NCBI RefSeq assembly: GCF_900187965.1
Contig: NZ_FZNL01000011.1
Coordinates: 1-64,000, forward strand
Reading direction: 5' to 3'
DNA length: 64,000 nt
Origin: Flavobacterium sp. ov086
GTDB lineage: Bacteria; Bacteroidota; Bacteroidia; Flavobacteriales; Flavobacteriaceae
Position 1 is the stretch's first letter, and every line of letters begins with the position of its first letter. The notes beneath the pieces are model-generated. The model was not told where the DNA came from, did no database searches, and saw only the letters and a program-made list of their open reading frames with translations. Positions 33,211 through 42,024 of this stretch are shown piece after piece. The translations under genes and the position numbers were made by a program.

Positions 33211-34359
33211 ATGAGTATAGATAGCTTTTTAGGCATTATGGGCTGGATGTCGGTTTTTGTTTCACTATTGCTGGCATTTTTTTTACTTACGGTGAAAACC
33301 CAAAATAAATTAGCAAATCGACTATTTGCTTCCTATTTGCTATTATTTATAATTGATAATATTGGAATTTTTATTTCGGAAGATTTCGTGAAAAACAATC
33401 TCAATTTAGAATTTTTCAGATGGACAAGTTGTGCTTTGATAATTCCTGTTTTCTATCTGTATATATTGTCAGTTTGTTTTACGGATTTTCGATTAAAAAC
33501 AAAGCATTTACTTCACACAATTCTATTTATAATTGTAAATATAGTTTTTATAGTCAGGGTTTACTTTTTAAATAATATAGATAAAATAAGGTTTTACGAC
33601 CATCGTAGTCAAATGCCCGAATTTTATGTTTTCCAGTTGATGCTAGGTTTGCAAATCGTATTCTATAGCATTGGAGTATTTTTGGTTTTAAAAAAGTACA
33701 GAGAAATATATCAGGAAAATTATACGAATCCTAAAAGCTCTATTTTTAAATGGCTATTTCAAATATCGACCGTTTTCTTTGTTTTGTATTATTTGTCAAT
33801 AGCGAAGAATGTTTTAAGATTTACTGATTTTGAGTCGCTATGGATTTGGGCAAATGTAATCATGCAGTTTTTGGCTTTAGTAGTAACTTGCTGGTTTGTG
33901 TTAAAGGCCTTGAACGATCCGGAACTTTTTAGAGGAATCAATTCTAAATTGCAATTGGCAAGAGATATTCTACCTAAGGAAAATGAAAATATTACCGAAA
34001 CCAAAAAACATCAAAACGAATTAATTGTGGCTCAAATTTCGACATTGAAACAGTATATGAAAGAAAAAGAACCTTTTCTTGATCCGTCACTTACAATTCA
34101 GGAGCTTTCAAATCAAATTGATATTCCGGTTCGGGATTTATCAGTTTTGATTAATCACCATATGGATCAGCATTTTTTTGATTTTGTAAACGAACATCGC
34201 ATTCAAAAAGCCATGAGTATTTTGAAAAATCCTTTAAAAACTGATTTAACTGTTTTGGAAATCCTGTATGAAGTAGGTTTTAATTCAAAATCATCTTTTA
34301 ATACTTCGTTTAAAAAATATACAAATCTAACGCCTACAGCATATAGAAACGCTTCATAA
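33211..34359 (+). CDS. Membrane-bound AraC/XylS-family transcriptional regulator, copy 2
   Basis: A 382-residue paralogue of the preceding gene with the same layout: seven membrane segments, then an AraC-type DNA-binding domain whose last 60 residues are nearly identical ('VLEILYEVGFNSKSSFNTSFKKY'). The membrane part is more divergent. It has its own promoter and a terminator (34396-34441), so it is an independent transcript. The near-identical DNA-binding halves imply overlapping target sites, while the divergent membrane halves could sense different signals. Confidence 0.9.
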   Translation: MSIDSFLGIMGWMSVFVSLLLAFFLLTVKTQNKLANRLFASYLLLFIIDNIGIFISEDFVKNNLNLEFFRWTSCALIIPVFYLYILSVCFTDFRLKTKHLLHTILFIIVNIVFIVRVYFLNNIDKIRFYDHRSQMPEFYVFQLMLGLQIVFYSIGVFLVLKKYREIYQENYTNPKSSIFKWLFQISTVFFVLYYLSIAKNVLRFTDFESLWIWANVIMQFLALVVTCWFVLKALNDPELFRGINSKLQLARDILPKENENITETKKHQNELIVAQISTLKQYMKEKEPFLDPSLTIQELSNQIDIPVRDLSVLINHHMDQHFFDFVNEHRIQKAMSILKNPLKTDLTVLEILYEVGFNSKSSFNTSFKKYTNLTPTAYRNAS

Positions 34360-34395
34360 TTAGTGGTTTGTAAAAAGTCGTACTTCGGGGTTAAT

Positions 34396-34441
34396 AAAGT
34401 CGAACTGATTTCTTAGAGAGAAATTGGTTCGACTTTTTTTT
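34396..34441 (+). terminator. Terminator downstream of the second AraC gene
   Basis: AAAGTCGAAC (34396-34405) pairs with GTTCGACTTT (34427-34436), with further pairing of ATTTC and GAAAT inside, then a run of T. The gene for the barrel protein starts beyond it. Confidence 0.85.
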
Positions 34442-34513
34442 GTCGGTCGCATCTGGAAAATTTCTAAGGCAACTTTGCTTCAAATTAATCGAACAAGTTT
34501 AAAACTAGAAATT

Positions 34514-36898
34514 ATGAAAAAAGTTAACCTCCTTATTTTTTTACTATTGCCTCTTTTTTGTTTAGCACAAACATCCTTTAAATTAAATGGAAAAATTGCC
34601 GACGAAAAAACACCAATAGCATGGACAGATGTTGTAATCTTAAATCAAGAAGGAAAAATTATAAGCGGAACTACAACAAAAGAAGACGGTAGTTTTGAAG
34701 TGATTTTGAATAAAGGATTCTATAAAGTAAAAATGAATCCAACTGGATATTCTGAATTTGAGAAGGAAATTACAATAGAAAAAGATATTAATTTGGGTTT
34801 GATCATTTTAAAAGAAAATGTAACAAATTTAGGTGAAGTTGTCATTCAATCCAGAAAAAGTACGATTGAGCAAAAAACAGATCGTTTGGTTTACAATCTT
34901 GAGAATAATGTAACAAATGTTGGCGGAGATGCTCTGAGCGCTATAAATACGGCGCCGGGTGTTGTAGTACAAAATGATGCGATCAATATATTAGGAAAAG
35001 GAACTTCTCGTGTTATGATCGACGGGCGTATGATTGAATTAACAGGTGAAGAACTGAATAATTTCCTGAAATCTATTTCGGCAAGTGATATTAAAAATAT
35101 TGAGATTATCAGTAATCCTCCGGCAAAATATGAAGCCGAAGGAACTGGCGGACTGATTAATATTATCATGAAAAAAGGTGCTCGCGATTCCTGGAAAAAT
35201 ACAACTACAGCTTCCTACGATCAAAATAAATACGGAATTTATACTTTAAGGAATAACTTCTTTTATAATAAAAACAAGTTCCGATTTTCGGCGAGTATTA
35301 ATGGAAAAACGGGTTACAGGAATCTTAAAGAAACTCTTGATATGTATTTTGTTGAAGGACCTACGAAAATGGATGTGACAACAAAATTAAACGAGGATAA
35401 CGTATCTGGAAAAATAGCTTTAGATTATGATTTTTCGGAAAAAACGACGATTGGTTTTCAATTTTTAAAAGATAAAAGCAGCCCGAATTTTGACTCGGAT
35501 ATTAGAATTAATAATTATAATGCTCAAAATAAATTAGACAATTACATCATCAATGAGAGCTTTCTGGACAGGAAATTGGGTAATCAGACTTATAATGTGC
35601 ATTTGATTACAAAACTAGATTCTCTAAATAGAAAATTGTCTTTTGATGTAGATTACTTTGATTATAGTTCAAAATTCGACAGAAATTTTCTAGCAAACAA
35701 TTATGCAGCAGATGGAACTTTTATCGACGTGAATCAATCGGCACGAAATTTTTCTAATCAGGATATTGATAATTTGAGTTTCAAGGCTGATATGGAACAT
35801 CCGCTTCAGGCGTTGAACTTGTCTTATGGAGCCAAAGCGAGTTTTACAAACAGTAAAAGTGATGTTATTTTTTACAATACAATTACCGGAACTCCGGTAT
35901 TAGATCCAAACCAGACTAACCAATTTGAATACACCGAAAATAATCAGGCGGTTTATATTAATGCGGATAAAAAAATCAATGATAAATGGAATTTTCAATT
36001 GGGATTGCGATTGGAAAATACCCAAACAACTGGTTTTTCGGTAAATTTAAATCAGGAAACGATAAACAATTATTCTAAACTATTTCCAACGTTTTATGCT
36101 TCTTATAAAGAAAATGAAAACAATAATTTTAGTTTAAACTACGGAAGGAGAATCCGCAGACCAAGTTTTTCTTTATTAAATCCGTTTCGAGTTTACATAA
36201 GCAGTAACAGTTATTCTGAAGGGAATCCGTTTTTGAAGCCTTCTTTTAGCGATAATTTTGAATTTGCGCATTCGTACAAAGAAATTTTAAGAACCAGTGT
36301 TTTCTTAAATGCAATTACAGATGGTTATGGGGTAATATTTACTTCAAATCCGGAAACAATGACGCAAGTTGTATCAAGAGATAACTATTTTAAAGGGATT
36401 AATTATGGAATTGGAGAAACATACTCGGCTAATTTTGCAGATTGGTGGCAGAGTGAAAATTCGCTTTATCTTTTAGGTTCAAAAACTACTTTTATTAAAA
36501 ATATTAATGCTACACCACAAAATGGTCTTGAAGTGGATTTTTCGACTAACAATACATTTTCATTGGGTAAAGCGACGAAACTGCAAGTAGATTTTAGTTA
36601 CACTTCGCCTTATAAAAGCGGTTTGTATGAAACCGGATATACGTCAAGTTTGAATATTGGTTTTAAACAAGATTTATTAAACAAAACAATGCAGATTGCT
36701 TTCTTGGTAAATGATATTTTTAATACTTCTTATTTAAAGAATGATGTTTCGATTGTAAATGGCGTAAAACAGGTTTATAGCCAAAATGAAAGCAATAGAT
36801 TTGCGCGTTTATCTGTGGTTTACAATTTTGGGAACAACAAAATAAAAGTACAGGAAAGAGCTTTTGGAAATCAGGAGGAGAAAAAGAGGGCGAATTAA
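34514..36898 (+). CDS. TonB-receptor-like outer-membrane beta-barrel protein
   Basis: A 794-residue outer-membrane protein when started at the ATG at 34514, which opens a clear signal peptide (cleaved near CLAQ, residue 18-19); an earlier in-frame TTG would lie within the terminator. A CarboxypepD_reg-like domain (about 22-95) and a plug-like segment ('GDALSAINTAPGVVV' to 'GTGGLINIIMKKG', about 125-220) precede the barrel, as in the OMP_b-brl_3 family. The barrel does not end in an aromatic residue: a hydrophilic tail of about 15 residues follows. No lipoprotein partner is beside it. The two AraC regulators upstream probably control it. Confidence 0.88.
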   Translation: MKKVNLLIFLLLPLFCLAQTSFKLNGKIADEKTPIAWTDVVILNQEGKIISGTTTKEDGSFEVILNKGFYKVKMNPTGYSEFEKEITIEKDINLGLIILKENVTNLGEVVIQSRKSTIEQKTDRLVYNLENNVTNVGGDALSAINTAPGVVVQNDAINILGKGTSRVMIDGRMIELTGEELNNFLKSISASDIKNIEIISNPPAKYEAEGTGGLINIIMKKGARDSWKNTTTASYDQNKYGIYTLRNNFFYNKNKFRFSASINGKTGYRNLKETLDMYFVEGPTKMDVTTKLNEDNVSGKIALDYDFSEKTTIGFQFLKDKSSPNFDSDIRINNYNAQNKLDNYIINESFLDRKLGNQTYNVHLITKLDSLNRKLSFDVDYFDYSSKFDRNFLANNYAADGTFIDVNQSARNFSNQDIDNLSFKADMEHPLQALNLSYGAKASFTNSKSDVIFYNTITGTPVLDPNQTNQFEYTENNQAVYINADKKINDKWNFQLGLRLENTQTTGFSVNLNQETINNYSKLFPTFYASYKENENNNFSLNYGRRIRRPSFSLLNPFRVYISSNSYSEGNPFLKPSFSDNFEFAHSYKEILRTSVFLNAITDGYGVIFTSNPETMTQVVSRDNYFKGINYGIGETYSANFADWWQSENSLYLLGSKTTFIKNINATPQNGLEVDFSTNNTFSLGKATKLQVDFSYTSPYKSGLYETGYTSSLNIGFKQDLLNKTMQIAFLVNDIFNTSYLKNDVSIVNGVKQVYSQNESNRFARLSVVYNFGNNKIKVQERAFGNQEEKKRAN

Positions 36899-36964
36899 TT
36901 AGATAATTTGGCAATTAGAAAATTAGATAATTCTGGAATTTACTGTTTTATCTGTAATTAGTAT

Positions 36965-36996
36965 CCTAACAGGTTTTTCAACCTGTTAGGTATTTT
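36965..36996 (+). terminator. Palindrome CCTAACAGGTT/AACCTGTTAGG, terminator-like
   Basis: An 11-bp perfect stem (36965-36975 with 36980-36990) followed by TATTTTT. It lies after the barrel gene and may be its terminator; the same palindrome type is a common dispersed repeat in Bacteroidota. Confidence 0.65.
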
Positions 36997-37012
36997 TAAA
37001 CGAGAGGAGTTT

Positions 37013-37131
37013 TTTTGCGTGAGGGATAGGAGTAAACTACCGAAGTAGTGCGGATAGCCCGACCGGATTTGCGAAAGGCGCTTATAAGCGATTTGTTAAA
37101 TAGCGCCTTTTGTGAATATGGTCACGCCCAA
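37013..37131. ncRNA. Candidate structured RNA or palindromic element near the ZIP gene
   Basis: A roughly 120-nt stretch has closing complementary ends GCGTGA (37017-37022) and TCACGC (37122-37127), an inner hairpin ACTAC-CGAA-GTAGT (about 37035-37048), and a second inner hairpin AAAGGCGC/GCGCCTTT (37074-37081 with 37103-37110). The 'GGATAGCCCGACC' word between them looks conserved from other flavobacterial genomes as I recall. This is a three-way-junction-like fold; no coding frame. Whether it is a transcribed RNA or a dispersed DNA repeat is open. Confidence 0.4.
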
Positions 37132-37132
37132 C

Positions 37133-37801
37133 TTATATAAAAAATGCTAATAAAATTCCCAGAACTATCATCGAAACTTTGGCAATATTGAATTTATGTC
37201 CTTCGCTGCTTTCAAAAATAATAGTCGACGAAATATGAAATAAAATCCCGATTACAACAGCAGTTATCTCAGTATAATAATCATTTAAAAAGGATAAATA
37301 TTCAGATGCAATTGTGCCTAGTGGCGTCATAATTGCAAAGGTAAGCATGAATATAAAAATAGCTTTTTTGTCCAGATTTGCATTGATGAAAAATGTAGTC
37401 AGAATGACTGCAATTGGCAAATGATGAATGGCAATCCCGATGGCTAAATCGTGATGATGGCTAACGGGAAAACCTTCTAAAAAGGCATGAATACACAAAC
37501 TTATGAATAATAACCACGGAATCTGAGACATCTGTGCATGTCCGTGAACGTGACCGTGTTCAGCCCCTTTTGAGAAGAACTCCAAGACGATCTGGAATAA
37601 AATTCCGACCATTATAAATAAACCTATGTTGTGATTGTGCGATTCGTAAACCTCCGGCAACAAATGCATTACGGTTAACGATAATAAAAATGAACCGCTA
37701 AATGCTAATAGCAATTTTAGATTGGTTTTGCTTTTAGGTTTTAAAAACAAAGCCACAATATATCCTAATAGTACAGAAAATAAAGGTAAAAGATAGTTCA
37801 T
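37133..37801 (-). CDS. ZIP family metal transporter
   Basis: A 222-residue inner-membrane transporter with about seven to eight hydrophobic segments. The His-rich loop 'HGHVHGHAQM' (about 82-92) and the metal-site motifs 'HAFLEGFPV' and 'IAIHHLPIAV' in adjacent helices identify the ZIP family, which imports zinc or other divalent metals. It is shorter than ZupT (about 260) yet the core is complete. It is a lone gene; no Zur box is recognised upstream. Confidence 0.88.
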   Translation of the reverse strand: MNYLLPLFSVLLGYIVALFLKPKSKTNLKLLLAFSGSFLLSLTVMHLLPEVYESHNHNIGLFIMVGILFQIVLEFFSKGAEHGHVHGHAQMSQIPWLLFISLCIHAFLEGFPVSHHHDLAIGIAIHHLPIAVILTTFFINANLDKKAIFIFMLTFAIMTPLGTIASEYLSFLNDYYTEITAVVIGILFHISSTIIFESSEGHKFNIAKVSMIVLGILLAFFI

Positions 37802-37805
37802 ATTT

Positions 37806-37889
37806 TGTTTAATCGGTTTTTTGGTTTAATCGTTTAACTGTTGATTTGTTTAATCGGTTAGACGGTTAAACAATTTAACGATTTACCAA
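37806..37889. repeat. GTTTAATCGTTTAAC-type inverted repeat
   Basis: AATCGTTTAACTGTT and AACAATTTAACGATT are near-complementary arms. The word TTTAACGATTTACC is shared with the serA-serC gap at about 2241-2255. Confidence 0.55.
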
Positions 37890-38654
37890 TTATTTAAAAA
37901 TCATGATTAATCGTTCGCTTTCGGTTTTATGAAACTTTTTGAGTTTATAATCTCCAAAAATATCTAATAGAAAAATACCGGCTTCGGCCATTAATTCTTC
38001 AAAATCTTTCAAAGTCAGCGCTTTTACTTTTTCAGTAAAATGATAATTTTGACCCTGATCTTCAAAATCTATTTCTTTAAAAATATGCCCGTCCCGAACG
38101 TATCTTTTGATTTTAAAATCGATTCCTTCAACGGTCTTTACTTCCTCAGGAACCAACGTTTCAATTACCTGATTTACATTCATAAAATCGATTACGGCAA
38201 AACCATATTCAGACAAGCTTTCTTTGATTGCTTTTAGAGTGGTCAAATTATCATCGTCGCTTTCAAAATAACCAAAACTGGTAAATAAATTAAAAATAGC
38301 ATCAAATTTTTCTTCAAACGGCTCACGCATATCGTGCACTTTAAAATGCAGGGTTTCGTTACTGTTTTTACTGGCTTCGGCAATACTGTTTTCAGACAAA
38401 TCTGCACCTAAAACATTAAAACCTAATTGGTTTAAGTAAATAGAATGGCGTCCTTTTCCGCAAGCTAAATCAAGTACTTTAGCTTTTTCAGGCAGGTTTA
38501 AATAATGTGTAAGATTATCCATAAAAATCTGCGCCTCTCTGTAATTTCGGTCTTTATAAAGAATGTGATAATACGGAGTGTCAAACCATGATGTGAACCA
38601 GTTTTGAGTGTTACGATCCTGATTTGGTGTGGATGAGTTTGGTGCTTCAGACAT
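37890..38654 (-). CDS. Class I SAM-dependent methyltransferase
   Basis: A 254-residue Methyltransf_25-type enzyme. N-terminal 'WFTSWFDTPYYHILYKDRNY' is a conserved prefix of a flavobacterial family; motif I is 'VLDLACGKGRHSIYLN' (about 58-73) followed by 'GADLSENSIAEA' and 'HDMREPF'. Substrate unknown; in other Bacteroidota this family is not tied to a pathway. A -7 element (TAAATTTG) lies just upstream, back to back with that of the neighbouring rlmL-like gene. Confidence 0.85.
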   Translation of the reverse strand: MSEAPNSSTPNQDRNTQNWFTSWFDTPYYHILYKDRNYREAQIFMDNLTHYLNLPEKAKVLDLACGKGRHSIYLNQLGFNVLGADLSENSIAEASKNSNETLHFKVHDMREPFEEKFDAIFNLFTSFGYFESDDDNLTTLKAIKESLSEYGFAVIDFMNVNQVIETLVPEEVKTVEGIDFKIKRYVRDGHIFKEIDFEDQGQNYHFTEKVKALTLKDFEELMAEAGIFLLDIFGDYKLKKFHKTESERLIMIFK

Positions 38655-38684
38655 TTATTCTATTTCAATTAATTCAAAGTACCG

Positions 38685-38703
38685 CAAATTTAGTGTATTT
38701 TTG
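38685..38703. promoter_or_regulatory. Divergent back-to-back -7 elements
   Basis: TAAATTTG on the minus strand (38685-38692, for the methyltransferase) and TATTTTTG on the plus strand (38696-38703, for the RNA methyltransferase) are only 3 bp apart, so the two promoters must exclude or coordinate each other. Confidence 0.55.
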
Positions 38704-38788
38704 CCGAAAAATAACTATTTCGCGATATAGCTGTATAATCATTAGTTATATACTGTGATCGGAGTTGTTTTTTAATACAAAAATAAAG

Positions 38789-39946
38789 ATGGAAGAAAAT
38801 TTTAGAATGATTGCCAAATGTTTTTTTGGTTTTGAAGAAATATTAGAGAACGAATTACGTGCTCTTGGCGCTCAGGATGTTGAAAAAGGAGTGAGAATGG
38901 TAAGCTTTAAGGGCGATAAAGGTTTTATGTACAAAGCCAATTTATCGTTGCGTACGGCACTTAAAGTCTTAAAACCTATTTACTCGTTTAGAGCAAATAA
39001 TGAACAAGCATTATACAAAGGAATTTCGGGTGTAAATTGGTCTAAATTATTAAATGCAAATCAAACGTTTGTAATTGATGCTACAGTACATTCGACTTAT
39101 TTTAATCACTCAGAGTTTGTTTCTCAAAAATGTAAAGATGCAATTGTAGATCAATTTAGAGAAAGAACGGGACAAAGACCAAGTATCGATAAAGCATTTC
39201 CGGATTTGAGAATCAATATTCATATTGACAAAGATCAGGTTTCGGTTGCATTAGATACCTCAGGAAATTCATTGCACCAGCGTGGTTATAGAACAGCGAC
39301 GAATATTGCACCAATCAACGAAGTTTTAGCAGCAGGAATTTTATTGTTGTCAGGTTGGGAAGGTCAAAGTCACTTTTTAGATCCAATGTGTGGTTCTGGA
39401 ACTTTCCTTGCAGAAGCTGCGATGATCGCTTGTAATATTCCGGCAAATATCAACAGAAAAGAATTTGCATTCGAAAAATGGAAAGACTGGGATAATGATT
39501 TATTCGATCAGATTGTAAACAGTCTGATGAAAAAAACAAAAGAATTCCATTATACTATAAAAGGTTTTGATAAAGCTCCAAGCGCTGTAAACAAAGCCAA
39601 AGACAATATCAGAAACGCCAATTTGGATGATTATGTTACTATTTCTGAAAATAACTTTTTTGATACTGAAAAAGAAGTAGAAGGAAAGTTACACATGGTT
39701 TTTAATCCGCCTTATGATGAGCGTTTGGATATTCATATGGAAGAATTCTACAAAAACATTGGAGATACTTTAAAGAAAAGCTATCCGGGAACAAATGCCT
39801 GGTTTATTACTGCAAATCTTGAAGCATTGAAGTTTGTAGGTTTAAAACCTTCTCGTAAAATTAAACTTTTCAACGCAAGCTTAGAAGCACGTTTGGTAAA
39901 ATACGAAATGTACGAAGGAAGTAAGAGAACGAAATTTCAGATCTAA
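38789..39946 (+). CDS. THUMP-domain class I RNA methyltransferase (RlmL N-half type)
   Basis: A 385-residue enzyme from the ATG at 38789. An N-terminal ferredoxin-like and THUMP domain (about 10-155) binds RNA, and the UPF0020-type methyltransferase domain follows with 'DPMCGSGTFLAEAAM' (about 200-214) and the NPPYDERL motif (about 309-316), typical of N2-guanine or N6-adenine RNA methylation. It aligns with the RlmL half of the E. coli RlmKL fusion, which makes m2G2445 in 23S rRNA; the RlmK half is absent. An earlier TTG lies 8 codons upstream. Confidence 0.9.
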   Translation: MEENFRMIAKCFFGFEEILENELRALGAQDVEKGVRMVSFKGDKGFMYKANLSLRTALKVLKPIYSFRANNEQALYKGISGVNWSKLLNANQTFVIDATVHSTYFNHSEFVSQKCKDAIVDQFRERTGQRPSIDKAFPDLRINIHIDKDQVSVALDTSGNSLHQRGYRTATNIAPINEVLAAGILLLSGWEGQSHFLDPMCGSGTFLAEAAMIACNIPANINRKEFAFEKWKDWDNDLFDQIVNSLMKKTKEFHYTIKGFDKAPSAVNKAKDNIRNANLDDYVTISENNFFDTEKEVEGKLHMVFNPPYDERLDIHMEEFYKNIGDTLKKSYPGTNAWFITANLEALKFVGLKPSRKIKLFNASLEARLVKYEMYEGSKRTKFQI

Positions 39947-40185
39947 GGTTCTAAGTTACTAAGATGCTGAGTTGCTAAGTTTTTTAGCTTTGCATTTCAG
40001 TGTCTTATGATATAAAGTAAATAACAAATTTAAGGTCAGTGAAAATAAGCTTCTAAAAAAAACTTAGCAACTTAGAGACTCAGAACCTTAGCGACTCAAA
40101 ATAAAAATTTAAGGTTAGGTAAAAATAAGCTTCTAAATAAAAACTTAGCAACTTAGCGTCTCAAAACCTTAGCAACTCAAAAATA
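39947..40185. repeat. Tandem ~80-bp repeats of the ACTTAGCAACTTAG family
   Basis: After a first partial unit, two units of about 80 bp (approximately 40026-40105 and 40106-40185) share 'AAATTTAAGG', 'AATAAGCTTCTAAA', 'AACTTAGCAACTTAG' and 'AACCTTAGC-ACTCAAAA'. The second ends right at the ATG of the next gene. Confidence 0.75.
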
Positions 40186-40422
40186 ATGACTAAACTACAA
40201 GTAAGAGCTTTTTTATATCAATTAGGATGTTTTGCGATTCTATTTATTTTAGGAAGATATTTGGTGGCAACCTATACCCATTTAACTGGATTTTGGATCC
40301 CGATGACCTCATTTATTGCGGCAACTTTGATTTCGCCTAAATTTCAGGCGGTAAAAACCAAAGATGGAGAAAAGCTGTTCATGAAATGGATTTTTATAAA
40401 AGGAATTAGAGAGATTGGATAA
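40186..40422 (+). CDS. Small membrane protein, conserved in flavobacteria
   Basis: A 78-residue protein with two predicted membrane segments (about 10-27 and 37-52) and a basic tail 'SPKFQAVKTKDGEKLFMKW'. I recall similar short hypothetical proteins in flavobacteria but no function. Its leader consists of the repeats just upstream. It is 19 bp from the racemase gene, so co-transcription is likely. Confidence 0.65.
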   Translation: MTKLQVRAFLYQLGCFAILFILGRYLVATYTHLTGFWIPMTSFIAATLISPKFQAVKTKDGEKLFMKWIFIKGIREIG

Positions 40423-40441
40423 CTAATAAAGTGATTTTTAT

Positions 40442-41134
40442 ATGAGAGTAATTGGACTTATAGGCGGAATTAGCTGGGTTTCTACAGTAGATTATTACAA
40501 ACTTATAAATCAGGGGATGAACGAGAAAATGGGAGGACTTAACTTCTCAGAATGTTTGATTTATTCTTTCAATTATGCTGATATTAAAAAGAATAACGAT
40601 ACCAACGATTGGGATCGTACGTTTGAAATGCTTTTTAAAGCTTGTCAATTTTTAAAATCGGGTGGAGCAGAAGCAATTGTTTTGTGTGCTAATACGATGC
40701 ATCTTATTGCGGACAGACTCGCGAAAGCAATTGATTTGCCTATTATTCATATTGCTACAGAAACGGCTATTCAAATTGAAAAGCAAAACCTTAAAAAAGT
40801 GGCGCTATTGGGAACTAAGTTTACAATGGAACTTGATTTCTTTAAAGAAAAACTGAGCGCTAGAGGTGTTGAAGCCATTATTCCGGAGAATAGTGACGAC
40901 AGAGATTTTCTACACACTGCAATTTTTGAAGAATTAGGAAAAGGTATCGTTACCGATGAAACCAAAAAACGCATTTTGAAGATCACAAACGAACTTATAG
41001 AAAATGGTGCCGAAGGTGTTATTTTGGGTTGTACAGAACTTCCTTTAGTTATAAAACCGGAGGATGTTACCGTTCCTGTTTTTGATACTACTTTGATACA
41101 TTCGAATGCTGCAATATCATTTCAATTGTCTTAG
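40442..41134 (+). CDS. Aspartate/glutamate racemase family protein
   Basis: A 230-residue PLP-independent racemase. It has the two catalytic Cys of the family, in 'VLCANTMH' (about 82) and 'LGCTELP' (about 197), and the start 'GLIGGISWVSTVDYY' in place of the usual GGMSW. Substrate may be aspartate, glutamate or another amino acid. It lies with a small membrane protein gene upstream and a strong bidirectional terminator downstream. Confidence 0.88.
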   Translation: MRVIGLIGGISWVSTVDYYKLINQGMNEKMGGLNFSECLIYSFNYADIKKNNDTNDWDRTFEMLFKACQFLKSGGAEAIVLCANTMHLIADRLAKAIDLPIIHIATETAIQIEKQNLKKVALLGTKFTMELDFFKEKLSARGVEAIIPENSDDRDFLHTAIFEELGKGIVTDETKKRILKITNELIENGAEGVILGCTELPLVIKPEDVTVPVFDTTLIHSNAAISFQLS

Positions 41135-41144
41135 ATATATAAAT

Positions 41145-41179
41145 AAAAAGCCCCGAATTAGAAATTCGGGGCTTTTTTT
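41145..41179. terminator. Bidirectional terminator between convergent genes
   Basis: AAAGCCCCGAATT pairs with AATTCGGGGCTTT around a short loop, with A and T tracts on both sides. Confidence 0.92.
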
Positions 41180-41193
41180 ATTTACAGAAGAAA

Positions 41194-42024
41194 CTACTTT
41201 TTAGGAGTTTCTTTTTTATCAGGAGTTTCAGGTACAATAACTTTTTTCTTGTATAAAGGTATAAAATAAGAAACGGTATAATTAAAACCTACTCCAAAAT
41301 TTCCATCATAAGTTCTATTAAAACCAGGAATGTAAAGATTGTCAAAACCACTTGGTTTATTATTCATAACCAAAAGTTTTAACTGAACTCCAAAGCCTAC
41401 AAATACATTATTGAAGACTTTGGCTTTTATTCCCAATGCAACTTCAAGCCATCCGGCTGTTAGACCGTTGAATTTTTCGTCTGAAACAATTGCAGGCTGT
41501 TCTCCCCAATACGGATTAGGATTGTAGATTTTATAACTGTTTAATTGTTGACTAAACGAGCTAAAACCACCTCTTAAACCTATCGTGATCATGTTTTCCA
41601 TATCAAGCCAGTTTTGATATGTATTGTAATCAAAACCTCCTTTTATGTAAGTTCCTGTTGCTGTAGAGTTCAGTCTATCGTCGTCAGTTGTTTTGTCTTC
41701 AAAACCAAGTTCGGCAGCCAGATAGTATTTTTTCGTCAGGCGAAAATCCCCCACAAATTCTACACCTTTATAATCTTTATCATAAAATCCGCGAGTCAAT
41801 TTGTATAAATCGACACCTACACGCAAACCATAACGATCTGTTTTAGGAACCGAATCCTTTTTTGTTTCCTGAATCGCCGGTTTGGCAGGTTCGGTTTTTG
41901 ATTTTAGTTTTGGCTTTTCCTGAACAATTTCTTTTGTTGCTGTAGTCGGCGTTTCCTGGGCTTGAACCCAAAACATTGAAAACAATAAGCAAAAACTAAA
42001 AGTATATTTTAAGATGTGTCTCAT
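41194..42024 (-). CDS. DUF6048-like outer-membrane protein
   Basis: A roughly 276-residue exported protein from MRHILKYTF (an ATG 4 codons earlier at 42036 is also possible). The signal peptide ends near VQAQ; then a low-complexity Lys/Thr/Pro linker (about 20-60) and a beta-barrel-like domain ('YGLRVGVDLYKLTRGF', 'GGFDYNTYQNW', 'NFGVGFNYTVSYFIPLY'). I recognise the family as DUF6048, found with DUF6452 downstream of rlmD in flavobacteria. It overlaps the upstream gene by up to 41 bp. Function unknown, probably outer membrane. Confidence 0.75.
   Translation of the reverse strand: MRHILKYTFSFCLLFSMFWVQAQETPTTATKEIVQEKPKLKSKTEPAKPAIQETKKDSVPKTDRYGLRVGVDLYKLTRGFYDKDYKGVEFVGDFRLTKKYYLAAELGFEDKTTDDDRLNSTATGTYIKGGFDYNTYQNWLDMENMITIGLRGGFSSFSQQLNSYKIYNPNPYWGEQPAIVSDEKFNGLTAGWLEVALGIKAKVFNNVFVGFGVQLKLLVMNNKPSGFDNLYIPGFNRTYDGNFGVGFNYTVSYFIPLYKKKVIVPETPDKKETPKK

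Noticed and set aside
34424..34513. Upstream start of the TonB-receptor-like gene at an in-frame TTG
   Set aside because: It begins within the preceding terminator and the first 30 residues do not look like a signal peptide, while the ATG at 34514 does.
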